Shown here: positions 1 to 8,892 of the stretch, piece by piece
How the letters are laid out: every line of letters begins with the position of its first letter
How positions within the stretch are numbered: position 1 is the stretch's first letter
NCBI GenBank assembly: GCA_036009105.1
Contig: DASYMJ010000154.1
Span: 1-15,309, forward strand
From: JAFAVZ01 sp036009105
GTDB lineage: Bacteria > Acidobacteriota > Thermoanaerobaculia > Gp7-AA8
Direction: 5' to 3'
Length of the DNA stretch: 15,309 nucleotides
Position numbers and translations under genes: made by a program
The notes under the pieces: generated by a model
The model's database searches: none
Seen by the model: the letters and a program-made list of their open reading frames with translations, nothing else
Told to the model about the DNA's origin: nothing

Positions 1-41
1 AACGATCCGTTCGTGTTGGGCCGGCTGAGAGCCGGCCCTAC
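1..41. repeat. Family A palindromic repeat, cut by window edge
   Basis: Bases 18-41 form a hairpin with 9-bp arms GGGCCGGCT and AGCCGGCCC and a 3-nt loop, followed by CTAC. This is the same as the right half of the complete copies at 8875-8940 and 9028-9094. Bases 1-17 resemble the linker between the two hairpins of those copies (GATCCGTTCGTG here, TATCCGTCGATG there), so the left hairpin probably lies just outside the window. It sits 8 nt beyond the stop codon of the minus-strand kinase gene. No T-run follows the hairpin on either strand, so it is not a standard intrinsic terminator. Confidence 0.8.
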
Positions 42-48
42 ATGTTTC

Positions 49-1563
49 CTACGTTGCCATCAACTTGGTCGCCTCCAGGATGTCCCCGTTCCCGAGCGGC
101 TTGTACAGCACGTCCGCCACCCCGGCCCGGGCGAGCTCGCCCTCCATGCCGATCAAGGTCTTCTCCGTCATCAGCACCACGGGGACATTGCGCAGCTTTT
201 CGTCGCTGCGCACCACGCGCAGGAAGGCGAGGCCGTCCGGGACGTCGGAGCCGCCGCGGATGCGGGCGTCCATCAGGATCAGGGACGGCGACTGCTCGAA
301 GGCCAGATCGACACCGTCGCGCGCGTTGGCGGCCACGGAGACGCGGTAGCCGTCCGCCTCCAGCACGGTGCGGATGAAGCAGGAGTCGTCATCGTCATGG
401 TCGATGATCAGCACCTTCGCTCCCTTCGCCGCGCTCATCATGCTGCGGGCGCGGTCGACCAGGCGCTGCACGCGCTCCAGCGCCGCCGCGGCGTTCGGGC
501 GCTCGGCGGCGTCCTTGGCCATCATCGCCGCCACGAGCGCGCGCGTGTCGTGCGAGATGGGCAGCGCCTCGTCGATCGGCTCCGGCGTGCCGTAGAGATG
601 CGCCTCGATGGTGTCGTGCAGCGAGTCAGTGCGGAACGGCAGGTTGCCGGTCAGCATCTTGTAGAGCAGCACGCCGGCCGAGTAGATGTCCGTGGCCGGC
701 GCCACGTCCTCGAAGCGCCACTGCTCCGGCGCCATGTAGTCCGGCGTCCCGGCGTATTCGCGGCGGCGCACGAGGTTCTCCGAGGTGGCCACGCCGAAGT
801 CGGTGATGAAGGCGATGCGGTCCTTGTTGAGGAGGATGTTCTCCGGCTTGATGTCGCGATGCACGACGCCGCAGTCGTGCGCGGCGCGCAGGCCGCGGAG
901 CACCTGGCGGAAGATGTGGAGCGCGGTCTGCTCGTCGAACTTCCCGCGGCGGGCGAGGTGCTTGAGCAGGTTGTCCGCGTCGATGTACTCCATGGAGATG
1001 AACGGGTAGCCCTCGGCGAACCCGAGGTCGAAGGTCTGCACCACGTTGCGGTGGCGGATGCGCCGCGCGAGCTTCAATTCATTCTTGAAGCGCTCGAACG
1101 CCGCCGGGTCCTCCTGCATCGGAGCGGAGAGGACCTTGATGGCGATCAGCTCGTCGATCGACTCGTCGATGGCCGCGCAGACATAGCCCATGGCGCCCGA
1201 GCCGAGGAACTTCTGGATGCGGTAGCGGCGGCCGAACACGGCGCCCGGCTGCAGCATGAGCTCCAGCGCGGCCGCCGCGTCGCGCGTGCGGGAGCGCTTC
1301 GCGGAGCGGACCACCGAATCGTGGCCCAGCCCTTCCCCGGCCACGAACGTGGGCAGCGTGGTGCCGGGGCGGTCGTCGAAGTCGGCGGTGGAGACGAAGG
1401 TCGGCGCCTCGTCCGCCATGATCGTGGGGCGGCGCTCGGAGACCGGCGGCGGCGGAGGCAGAGCTGCGCCGCACTGGCTGCAGAAGCGGTCGATGGCGCG
1501 CACTGCCGCGCGACACGACCGGCAAGCCAGCTCGTACCCGGCCCAGTGCTGCCGATCAGCCAT
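49..1563 (-). CDS. Ser/Thr protein kinase with zinc ribbon and C-terminal receiver domain
   Basis: Predicted 504-aa cytoplasmic Hanks-type kinase. Residues 14-31 hold two CxxC pairs (Cys14, 17, 28, 31), a short zinc ribbon, followed by a Pro-rich linker. The kinase domain (about 113-370) has the glycine loop LGSGAMGYV (120-128), Lys143 in AIKVL, the catalytic loop HRDIKPEN (Asp237), DFG (Asp255) and MAPEQ (277-281), so it should be active. Residues 383-500 are a response-regulator receiver with an acidic cluster near 388-393, phospho-acceptor Asp432 in LILMDA, Thr466 and Lys488, all intact. There is no transmembrane segment, so input probably comes through the receiver, the ribbon or protein partners. 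It is the last gene of the partner-switching unit and its ATG overlaps the STAS gene by 8 nt, which suggests translational coupling. The kinase and receiver calls are firm; its substrate is unknown, although the neighbouring antagonist or ATPase are natural candidates. Confidence 0.95.
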   Translation of the reverse strand: MADRQHWAGYELACRSCRAAVRAIDRFCSQCGAALPPPPPVSERRPTIMADEAPTFVSTADFDDRPGTTLPTFVAGEGLGHDSVVRSAKRSRTRDAAAALELMLQPGAVFGRRYRIQKFLGSGAMGYVCAAIDESIDELIAIKVLSAPMQEDPAAFERFKNELKLARRIRHRNVVQTFDLGFAEGYPFISMEYIDADNLLKHLARRGKFDEQTALHIFRQVLRGLRAAHDCGVVHRDIKPENILLNKDRIAFITDFGVATSENLVRRREYAGTPDYMAPEQWRFEDVAPATDIYSAGVLLYKMLTGNLPFRTDSLHDTIEAHLYGTPEPIDEALPISHDTRALVAAMMAKDAAERPNAAAALERVQRLVDRARSMMSAAKGAKVLIIDHDDDDSCFIRTVLEADGYRVSVAANARDGVDLAFEQSPSLILMDARIRGGSDVPDGLAFLRVVRSDEKLRNVPVVLMTEKTLIGMEGELARAGVADVLYKPLGNGDILEATKLMAT

Positions 1564-1948
1564 TGATCTCCGTTGGGACGACCACCCCCGGCGCGAGTTT
1601 CGCCAGCGTGGGGATCGACGTCCGCTGCCACGTCACGTTTCCGTCGTAGTAGACGACGAGCTGATACGCGTCCGCCGCCTGGTGCGCCTTGGCCCGGGTG
1701 ATCCAGCGGACGAGGGTGAGGATGCCGGAGCTGTTCATGTAGTTCAGGTCCTTCACATCGAGCTCGATGCGGCGGATGCCGCGCCGACGCGCCTCTTCAT
1801 CGAGGCCCGTCCAGTACGGCGTGAGCACCTCGCCCGGATCGCGCATCTCGACCGCGCCGATGACCGTCACCCGCAAGGCGTTCTCGCCGAGGCGGGGGGT
1901 GACGGTCAGGCCCTCCACTTTGAGCTGGGCCAGCGGTTCATTGGTCAT
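1556..1948 (-). CDS. STAS/SiaC-like anti-sigma factor antagonist
   Basis: Predicted 130-aa soluble protein, the usual size for SpoIIAA/RsbV-type antagonists. The segment IELDVKDLNYMNSSGILTLV (61-80) matches the strand-loop-helix in which this family is phosphorylated; the acceptor would be Ser73 or Ser74 in the NSSG motif. Most STAS antagonists have Asp-Ser at this point; Asn-Ser-Ser resembles SiaC (DUF1987) proteins, as does the later VVYYDG stretch. In this family the unphosphorylated form binds a partner and releases a target, while a GHKL kinase phosphorylates it and a PP2C phosphatase restores it. Both enzymes are encoded just upstream, in the order phosphatase, kinase, antagonist. The ATG overlaps the ATPase stop as ATGA, and the 3' end overlaps the Ser/Thr kinase start. 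The role is inferred from motif plus context; the output target is not visible. Confidence 0.85.
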   Translation of the reverse strand: MTNEPLAQLKVEGLTVTPRLGENALRVTVIGAVEMRDPGEVLTPYWTGLDEEARRRGIRRIELDVKDLNYMNSSGILTLVRWITRAKAHQAADAYQLVVYYDGNVTWQRTSIPTLAKLAPGVVVPTEING

Positions 1949-2427
1949 GACTGCTCCAGCGGGAAGATGGCGTGGATGGAGACCTCGGACTCGTTGATGT
2001 CCAGGCGCAGGCGCGCCCCGGCCTCGTAGATGATGCGGATCAGCCCCAGCCGGCTCTGCCCTTCCGTCATCGCCGCGGCCTCCATCTTCTTCAGATAGAC
2101 CTGCTCCGGCTCCCCGGCGTGGATGAGCGCGAACTCGCGGCGCAGCGTGTTGATGTGATGCTCCTCGGCCTCGTTCTTGACGCAGACGTCGACCTCGTTG
2201 GCCGCCTTGGCGATGGAGATCTTCAGGTATCCCTCTTCCTCCGAGGCGTACTTCACCGCGTTCTCCAGCAGCTCGGAGGCGGCCATGGAGATCTGCTCCG
2301 CGCGCTCCTTGTCGGCCAGGCCGATCATGAAGAAGCTGGCCACGAAGCGGCGGACGGAGCTGATGTACGTCCAGCGCGGCCCGAATCGCATCTCGACGTA
2401 ATCCGACGACAACGGCGGACGATTCAT
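1945..2427 (-). CDS. RsbW/SiaB-like GHKL ATPase (anti-sigma-type kinase)
   Basis: Predicted 160-aa soluble protein. The N box is clear: SELLENAVKYA (51-61), with Glu52 and Asn56 as the expected metal and ATP ligands. A shortened G2-like motif, TEGQSRLGL (121-129), follows. The G1 box, normally DxGxG, is replaced by VCVKN around 81-85, so nucleotide binding may be altered. Family members bind and phosphorylate a STAS antagonist and may also hold an output protein. I chose the ATG at 2427 because it follows the upstream stop by 1 nt and has a good ribosome site (GAGGAG, 5-nt spacing). A longer in-frame start at 2505 would overlap the phosphatase gene and adds residues that do not look like this family. 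The 3' end overlaps the STAS start by 4 nt. SiaB-type or Synechocystis slr1861-type kinase are alternatives to RsbW. Confidence 0.85.
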   Translation of the reverse strand: MNRPPLSSDYVEMRFGPRWTYISSVRRFVASFFMIGLADKERAEQISMAASELLENAVKYASEEEGYLKISIAKAANEVDVCVKNEAEEHHINTLRREFALIHAGEPEQVYLKKMEAAAMTEGQSRLGLIRIIYEAGARLRLDINESEVSIHAIFPLEQS

Positions 2428-2428
2428 C

Positions 2429-3868
2429 TCATCTCCTCTTGATGACCATGACACTGACGTCATCGGCAGGCTCGTTTCCGGCCCAGCTCCAGGCCTGGTT
2501 GGCAATGGTGGTGACGATGTCGGACGCCTCGCGGTCGTGCAGCTCCGCCAGCCGGTCGGTCAGACGGGCCAGATCGAAGCATTCTCCCTCCCGGTTGCGC
2601 GCCTCGGTGACGCCGTCGGTGTGGAGCAGCACGACGTCTCCGCTCTCCAGGTTGAGGACGCGGTCGCGCGTGGCCCCTTCGATGTCTTCCGCCACGCCGA
2701 GCCAGAGGCCGTCGGTGGGGAAGCGCTCCACGGTCTGCTGCTTCGCGCGCCACACCAGCAGGTCGGTGTGCGCGCCGGCGTAGGTGAAGCGGCCGTCGCG
2801 ATCGATGCGCGCGGCGATCATGGTCATGAACTTGTCCTGCTCCAGCCGCTGGCGGAGGTTGTAGTACATCGCCCGATTCAGCACGGTCAGGAAACGCGCC
2901 GGCGAGGCGTGACCGTTCTGCTCCACGAGCATGGTGAACATCGACTGGGCCATCATCATGATGAGGCCGGAGGTGACGCCGTGACCGGTGACGTCGCCCA
3001 CGCCGAGCCACGCGCCGCCGTCGGCGGGACGGAACTCGTAGAAGTCGCCCCCCACCTCCTCGGCCGGCATCATGATCGCGGAGACGTCGTAGCCGGGCAG
3101 CTCGAAGCTGCGCGGGAGGACGGAGGTCTGGATGGAGCGGGCCAGGGCCATCTCCTGGCGGTGGCGCTCGAAGATCTCCGCGTCGCGGGCCCGGATCTCG
3201 GAGAGCATCTCGTTGAAGCCGTCGATCAGCTTGCCCACCTCGTCGTTGCCGTGCTTCTCCGCGCGCAGCGAGTAGTCCTTCGTCTTCGAGACGTGCTTCT
3301 CCACGTCGAGCAGCCGCCGGATCGGTCTGGAAATGGTGCGCTGAAAAAGCGCGGAGAGCAGCAGGGCGATGAAGGCCGCGCCGGCGAGCACCAGCCCGGC
3401 GATCTGCAGGTATTTCGCTCGCCGCTCGGCCACGGCGGAGAGGTCGGAGAGGACGTAGACCGTGCCGACGCGCGCGTTGCTGAAGTTAACCGGGCGCGCC
3501 ACGCCGATGGCGCGGCTGGTGACCTCCGCGCCGTCGCGCGGCGGCGCGGCGGGCGGCTGCCGGCCGTAGGAGGCGAAGAGCCTGCCGTGCCGGTCGTACA
3601 GCGCGCCGGTGACGATGTTCGGCTGCGCCTTCAGGGCGGCGAGCGTCTGCTGCGCGGTCTGCGCGTCGTTGAAGACGAGGGAGGAGGAGGCGTTCTCGCC
3701 GATGATGCCGGCCAGCATGCTGACGTCGTTGCGGATCTCGTCCCGGACCGCGCCGTGATCGTACACGGCCAGCGCGGCCATCGTGATGAGGAGCGCCACC
3801 ACGCTCGTCAACATGAAGCCGGTCATCAATTTGCTGCGGATCGACAGATCGCGGAATCGACGGGCCAA
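2429..3868 (-). CDS. Membrane SpoIIE-type PP2C phosphatase with sensor and HAMP domains
   Basis: Predicted 479-aa inner-membrane protein. Order: short cytoplasmic start typical of sensor proteins (LSIRSKL), TM1 about 15-36, periplasmic sensor about 38-147 resembling CHASE8, TM2 about 152-175, HAMP about 176-228, a helical linker, then a SpoIIE/RsbU-type phosphatase from about 240. Metal-binding motifs are present: EEVGGDFYE (Asp275), GDVTGHG (Asp292), HTDGVTE (Asp418) and PADDVSV (Asp469/470). In this family the phosphatase removes phosphate from a STAS antagonist in answer to a signal; the antagonist and its likely kinase are the next two genes. The start is TTG at 3868, chosen because it gives the expected N-terminus. 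It has only a weak ribosome site and lies 12 nt after the acyltransferase stop; ATG at residue 15 would remove part of TM1. The architecture is like SiaA or RsbU-type receptors. The ligand is unknown. Confidence 0.93.
   Translation of the reverse strand: MARRFRDLSIRSKLMTGFMLTSVVALLITMAALAVYDHGAVRDEIRNDVSMLAGIIGENASSSLVFNDAQTAQQTLAALKAQPNIVTGALYDRHGRLFASYGRQPPAAPPRDGAEVTSRAIGVARPVNFSNARVGTVYVLSDLSAVAERRAKYLQIAGLVLAGAAFIALLLSALFQRTISRPIRRLLDVEKHVSKTKDYSLRAEKHGNDEVGKLIDGFNEMLSEIRARDAEIFERHRQEMALARSIQTSVLPRSFELPGYDVSAIMMPAEEVGGDFYEFRPADGGAWLGVGDVTGHGVTSGLIMMMAQSMFTMLVEQNGHASPARFLTVLNRAMYYNLRQRLEQDKFMTMIAARIDRDGRFTYAGAHTDLLVWRAKQQTVERFPTDGLWLGVAEDIEGATRDRVLNLESGDVVLLHTDGVTEARNREGECFDLARLTDRLAELHDREASDIVTTIANQAWSWAGNEPADDVSVMVIKRR
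2433..2438 (-). promoter_or_regulatory. Ribosome binding site for the GHKL ATPase
   Basis: On the minus strand GAGGAG lies 5 nt before the ATG at 2427 and overlaps the last codons of the phosphatase gene. It supports the 160-aa start over the upstream in-frame ATG at 2505. Confidence 0.75.
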
Positions 3869-3880
3869 GTGGCGCTCATT

Positions 3881-4585
3881 CTACCCGCGGGCGTGCGTCC
3901 GGACGAACGCCACGAACTCGGCCACCGGATCGGCGCCGGACATCTCCAGGGTCACCAGGATGCCGCCCCGCGACTGCGCGTGCGCGGCGACGAAGAAGAT
4001 GGCGGCGCCGCAGCGCTGGGCGAGGCGGAGGAGCGTGTCGCGGATGCACAGCGTGCCCGCGGCCGTCTCGAACTCGATCGTGCGCGGGCTCGGCTCCGCC
4101 AGATCGATCATGGCCATGAGCGCGCCGCCCTCCCGCAGCACGCTGCGCACCTGCAGCAGCGACTCGGGCGACGGCGCGATGTCGTGCGCATGCGCGCCGG
4201 TGCCGATGATGGCGGGCGGCGAGGAGGCAACCACGAAGGCGATGATGCCGCGGTCGTGCAGGTAGCGCAGCGCCACCGGCGCAAGCACCATGTGCGTGGT
4301 GGCGAAGAAGACGCCGCGGCCGGCGGCGAGGGCATCATCGAGCTGGCCGACGTTGACGATGGTCATGGGCGGATCAAACGGCGTGCCGCTGCTGGTCATC
4401 GACTTGAGCGCGTGATGGAGGGCCACTTCGCGATCCGTGTCCATCCCCAAGCGGCGATGCTCCCGGAAGAGCGTGCTGCGGCGTACGAACGGCCGCAGCG
4501 TTTCCGCCGCCATCCGCGCCGCGGCAAAGCGGTAGCGGCGCGGGACGGCCCGCATGGCCAGTCCAAATAATTGTCGAGTTTGCAC
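3881..4585 (-). CDS. Lysophospholipid/lipid A-type acyltransferase homologue
   Basis: Predicted 234 aa, shorter than LpxL/LpxM (about 300 aa). The segment GVFFATTHMVLAPVALRYL (91-109) aligns with the catalytic block of the lipid A acyltransferase (HtrB/LpxL) family; the later ALMAMIDLAEPSPRTIEF and the stretch around LAQRCGAAIFFVAAH fit the rest of the fold. His98 is kept, but the acidic residue expected five positions later in the HX4D/E motif is not there (Pro instead), so activity or substrate may differ. I see no convincing N-terminal membrane anchor. Start is GTG at 4585 with no Shine-Dalgarno; ATG ten codons in is an alternative. It is the first gene of the unit with the partner-switching genes and diverges from a TetR regulator. 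The family is likely; the substrate is unknown. Confidence 0.75.
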   Translation of the reverse strand: MQTRQLFGLAMRAVPRRYRFAAARMAAETLRPFVRRSTLFREHRRLGMDTDREVALHHALKSMTSSGTPFDPPMTIVNVGQLDDALAAGRGVFFATTHMVLAPVALRYLHDRGIIAFVVASSPPAIIGTGAHAHDIAPSPESLLQVRSVLREGGALMAMIDLAEPSPRTIEFETAAGTLCIRDTLLRLAQRCGAAIFFVAAHAQSRGGILVTLEMSGADPVAEFVAFVRTHARG

Positions 4586-4593
4586 CCGTCAAA

Positions 4594-4599
4594 ATTGTA
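4594..4599 (-). promoter_or_regulatory. Candidate -10 box for the acyltransferase/partner-switching unit
   Basis: TACAAT on the minus strand lies 8 nt before the GTG at 4585, which would put the transcript start about at the start codon (leaderless). No -35 match stands out 16-18 nt upstream, so this is tentative. Confidence 0.35.
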
Positions 4600-4619
4600 A
4601 CAGCGCGCCCGGGCAACGG

Positions 4620-4641
4620 CGGCGGCAGGACTCTGCCGCCG
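4620..4641. promoter_or_regulatory. Candidate operator: 9-bp inverted repeat
   Basis: CGGCGGCAG and its exact reverse complement CTGCCGCCG are separated by GACT. The palindrome ends 3 nt before a TTGACA -35 box for the TetR gene and lies upstream of the acyltransferase start on the other strand, a usual place for a TetR-family operator. It has no T-run, so it is unlikely to be a terminator. Binding is inferred. Confidence 0.4.
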
Positions 4642-4644
4642 GCT

Positions 4645-4674
4645 TTGACAGTACTGCCACCACTACCGTAGGCT
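4645..4674 (+). promoter_or_regulatory. Candidate promoter of the TetR gene with overlapping palindrome
   Basis: A perfect -35 TTGACA (4645-4650) is followed after 18 nt by TAGGCT (4669-4674), a weak -10. The -10 ends 10 nt before the ATG at 4685, so the 5' leader would be only a few bases. An imperfect palindrome, TGACAGTACTGCCA (4646-4659, core CAGTACTG), overlaps the -35 box and is a second operator candidate, which would suit autorepression. Confidence 0.45.
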
Positions 4675-4684
4675 GACTGCTTCC

Positions 4685-5305
4685 ATGCCCTTCGACGGCG
4701 ACAGCACGCAGACGTCGCGCGCGCGGCTCCTCGCCGCCGGCAAGCAGCTCTTCGGCCGCCTCGGCTACGAGCAGACGTCCACCGCCACGATCGCCCGCGA
4801 GTCGGGCAGCTCCGAGTCGCAGCTGATCCGCTACTTCGGCGGCAAGGCCGGCCTGCTGGAGGCGATCTTCAACGAGTCGTGGGACGGCCTCACCGACGCC
4901 ATCGGCCAGGGCGTCGCCGCCGCCATGCATGGCCGGGAAGCGATCCTCAACGTCCTGGGCCTCTTCGCCGAAGCCTTCAGCCGCGACCACGACGTGGCCT
5001 TCCTCTTCATGTTCGAGGGCCGCCGCATCCGCGGCAACGAGGTGGTGCTGTCGAAGGGCTTCCTGCAGTTCTTCGAGCTGATCTGCTCCCTCGTCCGCCG
5101 GGCCCAGGAAGACGGCTCGTTCCGCTCCGACATCCACGAGCAGGTTGTCGCCTCGGCCCTTCTCGGCGCAGCCGAGGGGATGATGCGCGACCGGATGATC
5201 GCCGAGCGCACCGGCGCCCCGAGCCCGTTCGACGATGCGGTGATCCGCCGGGCGTTCGAGACGGTGGTGAACGGGTTCGCCGTGTCCTCCGCCGTGTCAT
5301 CCTGA
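4685..5305 (+). CDS. TetR/AcrR-family transcriptional regulator
   Basis: Predicted 206-aa DNA-binding repressor. The N-terminal TetR helix-turn-helix is clear: RLLAAGKQLFGRLGYEQTS, then ATIARESGSSESQLIRYFGG and KAGLLEAIF (about 14-62). The C-terminal ligand domain (about 70-200) is helical and unassigned, as is common. It diverges from the acyltransferase/partner-switching unit across 99 nt with two palindromes, so it may control that unit and itself; this is inference. The start has no Shine-Dalgarno and lies 10 nt after a -10-like box. The last codons encode Val-Ser-Ser and the TGA lies inside the palindromic repeat at 5296-5378, so the native C-terminus was probably changed when the repeat arrived. 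Confidence 0.93.
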   Translation: MPFDGDSTQTSRARLLAAGKQLFGRLGYEQTSTATIARESGSSESQLIRYFGGKAGLLEAIFNESWDGLTDAIGQGVAAAMHGREAILNVLGLFAEAFSRDHDVAFLFMFEGRRIRGNEVVLSKGFLQFFELICSLVRRAQEDGSFRSDIHEQVVASALLGAAEGMMRDRMIAERTGAPSPFDDAVIRRAFETVVNGFAVSSAVSS

Positions 5306-5378
5306 GCCGCGAAGACGGCGAATGGATCTCCCCGCAAGCGCGAGGAGATCCTTCGGCCTCTGCGGGCCTCAGGATGAC
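5296..5378. repeat. Family B palindromic repeat between convergent genes
   Basis: An imperfect inverted repeat of about 83 nt. The outer arms GTCATCCTGAG (5296-5306) and CTCAGGATGAC (5368-5378) are exact complements; inner arms GGATCTCC (5324-5331) and GGAGATCC (5344-5351) are also exact. The bases between them mostly pair, giving a stem of about 35 bp around a loop of about 12 nt. It fills the gap between the 3' ends of tetR and glgP: the TetR TGA is inside the left arm and the GlgP stop lies 6 nt past the right arm. A related element lies at 12327-12427. It could fold in transcripts from either side, but has no T-run. Confidence 0.85.
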
Positions 5379-5384
5379 AGCGTC

Positions 5385-7883
<2,499 letters not shown>

Positions 7884-7893
7884 TTTGGTTTCT

Positions 7894-7923
7894 TTGACGC
7901 CTGCTGAACGGCGGCCATTTTAA
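7894..7923 (+). promoter_or_regulatory. Weak candidate promoter for the lipase gene
   Basis: TTGACG (7894-7899) and TTTTAA (7918-7923) lie 18 nt apart in the 97-nt divergent gap between glgP and the lipase. The -35 is good and the -10 poor. Confidence 0.3.
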
Positions 7924-7967
7924 GCTCCCCCTCGGGAAAACGCCGGTCCGCGTCCCTCCCTACCAGC

Positions 7968-7974
7968 AAAGGGG
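7968..7974 (+). promoter_or_regulatory. Ribosome binding site of the lipase gene
   Basis: AAAGGGG lies 6 nt before the ATG at 7981 and supports that start. Confidence 0.6.
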
Positions 7975-7980
7975 TCCACC

Positions 7981-8892
7981 ATGGAATTCGACAACTCATG
8001 GCAAGGCGTCACCGTGCCGGGCGACGGCACCTCGTATTTCGAGAAGCATCGCGGCCTGCCGTTCGACGTCGGCTCCACGCGATATAGCGCGATCAATGCC
8101 TGGTGGCTGAGCGAGATCAGCCGTCTGATCTACCGCCACGGAGCCACGCGCAAGCTGCTCAAGGACCGGCGCCAGCTCCTGGCCGAGGTCGGCTTCATCG
8201 AGCGCGAGCCGTTCGATGTGGAGGGGACGCAGGGCAGCATCATCGAGTCGGCGCCCGGATCGATCCATCCGCCGATGGGCATCCTCGCCTTCCGCGGCTC
8301 GGAGGAGTTCAAGGACTGGATGACGAACATCAACGCCGTTCCCGTCCCGTGGGAAGGTCCCGGCCTAGTGCACAGCGGTTTCCGCCGCGGCCTGAACGTC
8401 GTTTGGGAGCAGATCGAGAGCCTGCTCACCACGATGACCGTCCCGCTCTTCTACACCGGCCACAGCCTCGGCGCCGCGCTGGCGACGGTTGCCGCCGCGC
8501 GCAAGCCGCCGCGCGCGACGTACACGTACGGCGGCCCCCGCTGCGGCGACGCGCACTTTGCGAGCACGTTCGAGACCCGCCAGCACTACCGCATCGTCAA
8601 CAACCGGGACATCGTGGCGACGTTGCCCCCACCCCCGCTGTACCGCCACGCCGGCGAGCAGCACTACGTGTCGTCGGCCGGCTCGATGCTCGTCAACCCG
8701 TCCCTGGCCGTGGTGGATACGGACCGCCTGCGCACGGATCCGACGTACGACGATCACCGCCTGCTGCTGCAGGCCCCCCAGTTCATCGCCGACCACGCGC
8801 CGGTCAACTACGTGGCGCACCTGGAGCGGATGGTGGGCGGGGAGGTGGTCGTGGCCGCTCGCGCTGCGGCAAACGTAGGGCCGGCTCTCTAG
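7981..8892 (+). CDS. Class 3 lipase family alpha/beta hydrolase
   Basis: Predicted 303 aa. The nucleophile elbow GHSLGAALATVAAA places Ser162; ILAFRGSEEFKDWMTNI is the oxyanion-side block typical of Lipase_3; Asp210 in NNRDIVATLPPP and His272 in ADHAPVNYV complete the catalytic triad. The N-terminal YSAINAWWLSEISRLIY is also typical. No signal peptide is seen, so a cytoplasmic esterase or triacylglycerol/phospholipid lipase is likely; the substrate is unknown. The start is supported by an AAAGGGG ribosome site. The gene diverges from glgP. Its final codons (Val-Gly-Pro-Ala-Leu-stop) are read from the family A repeat beginning at 8875, so the natural end probably lay a little earlier and was replaced by repeat sequence. 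Confidence 0.92.
   Translation: MEFDNSWQGVTVPGDGTSYFEKHRGLPFDVGSTRYSAINAWWLSEISRLIYRHGATRKLLKDRRQLLAEVGFIEREPFDVEGTQGSIIESAPGSIHPPMGILAFRGSEEFKDWMTNINAVPVPWEGPGLVHSGFRRGLNVVWEQIESLLTTMTVPLFYTGHSLGAALATVAAARKPPRATYTYGGPRCGDAHFASTFETRQHYRIVNNRDIVATLPPPPLYRHAGEQHYVSSAGSMLVNPSLAVVDTDRLRTDPTYDDHRLLLQAPQFIADHAPVNYVAHLERMVGGEVVVAARAAANVGPAL

Noticed and set aside
13..1566. 517-aa plus-strand frame opposite the Ser/Thr kinase
   Set aside because: The minus-strand kinase has all catalytic motifs; this frame is Val/Arg/His-rich shadow.
2428..2505. Longer N-terminus for the GHKL ATPase from ATG 2505
   Set aside because: It would overlap the phosphatase gene by 77 nt and add non-family sequence, while the ATG at 2427 has a strong ribosome site.
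2537..4570. 677-aa plus-strand frame opposite the phosphatase and acyltransferase
   Set aside because: Compositional shadow of two clear minus-strand genes, with no domain.
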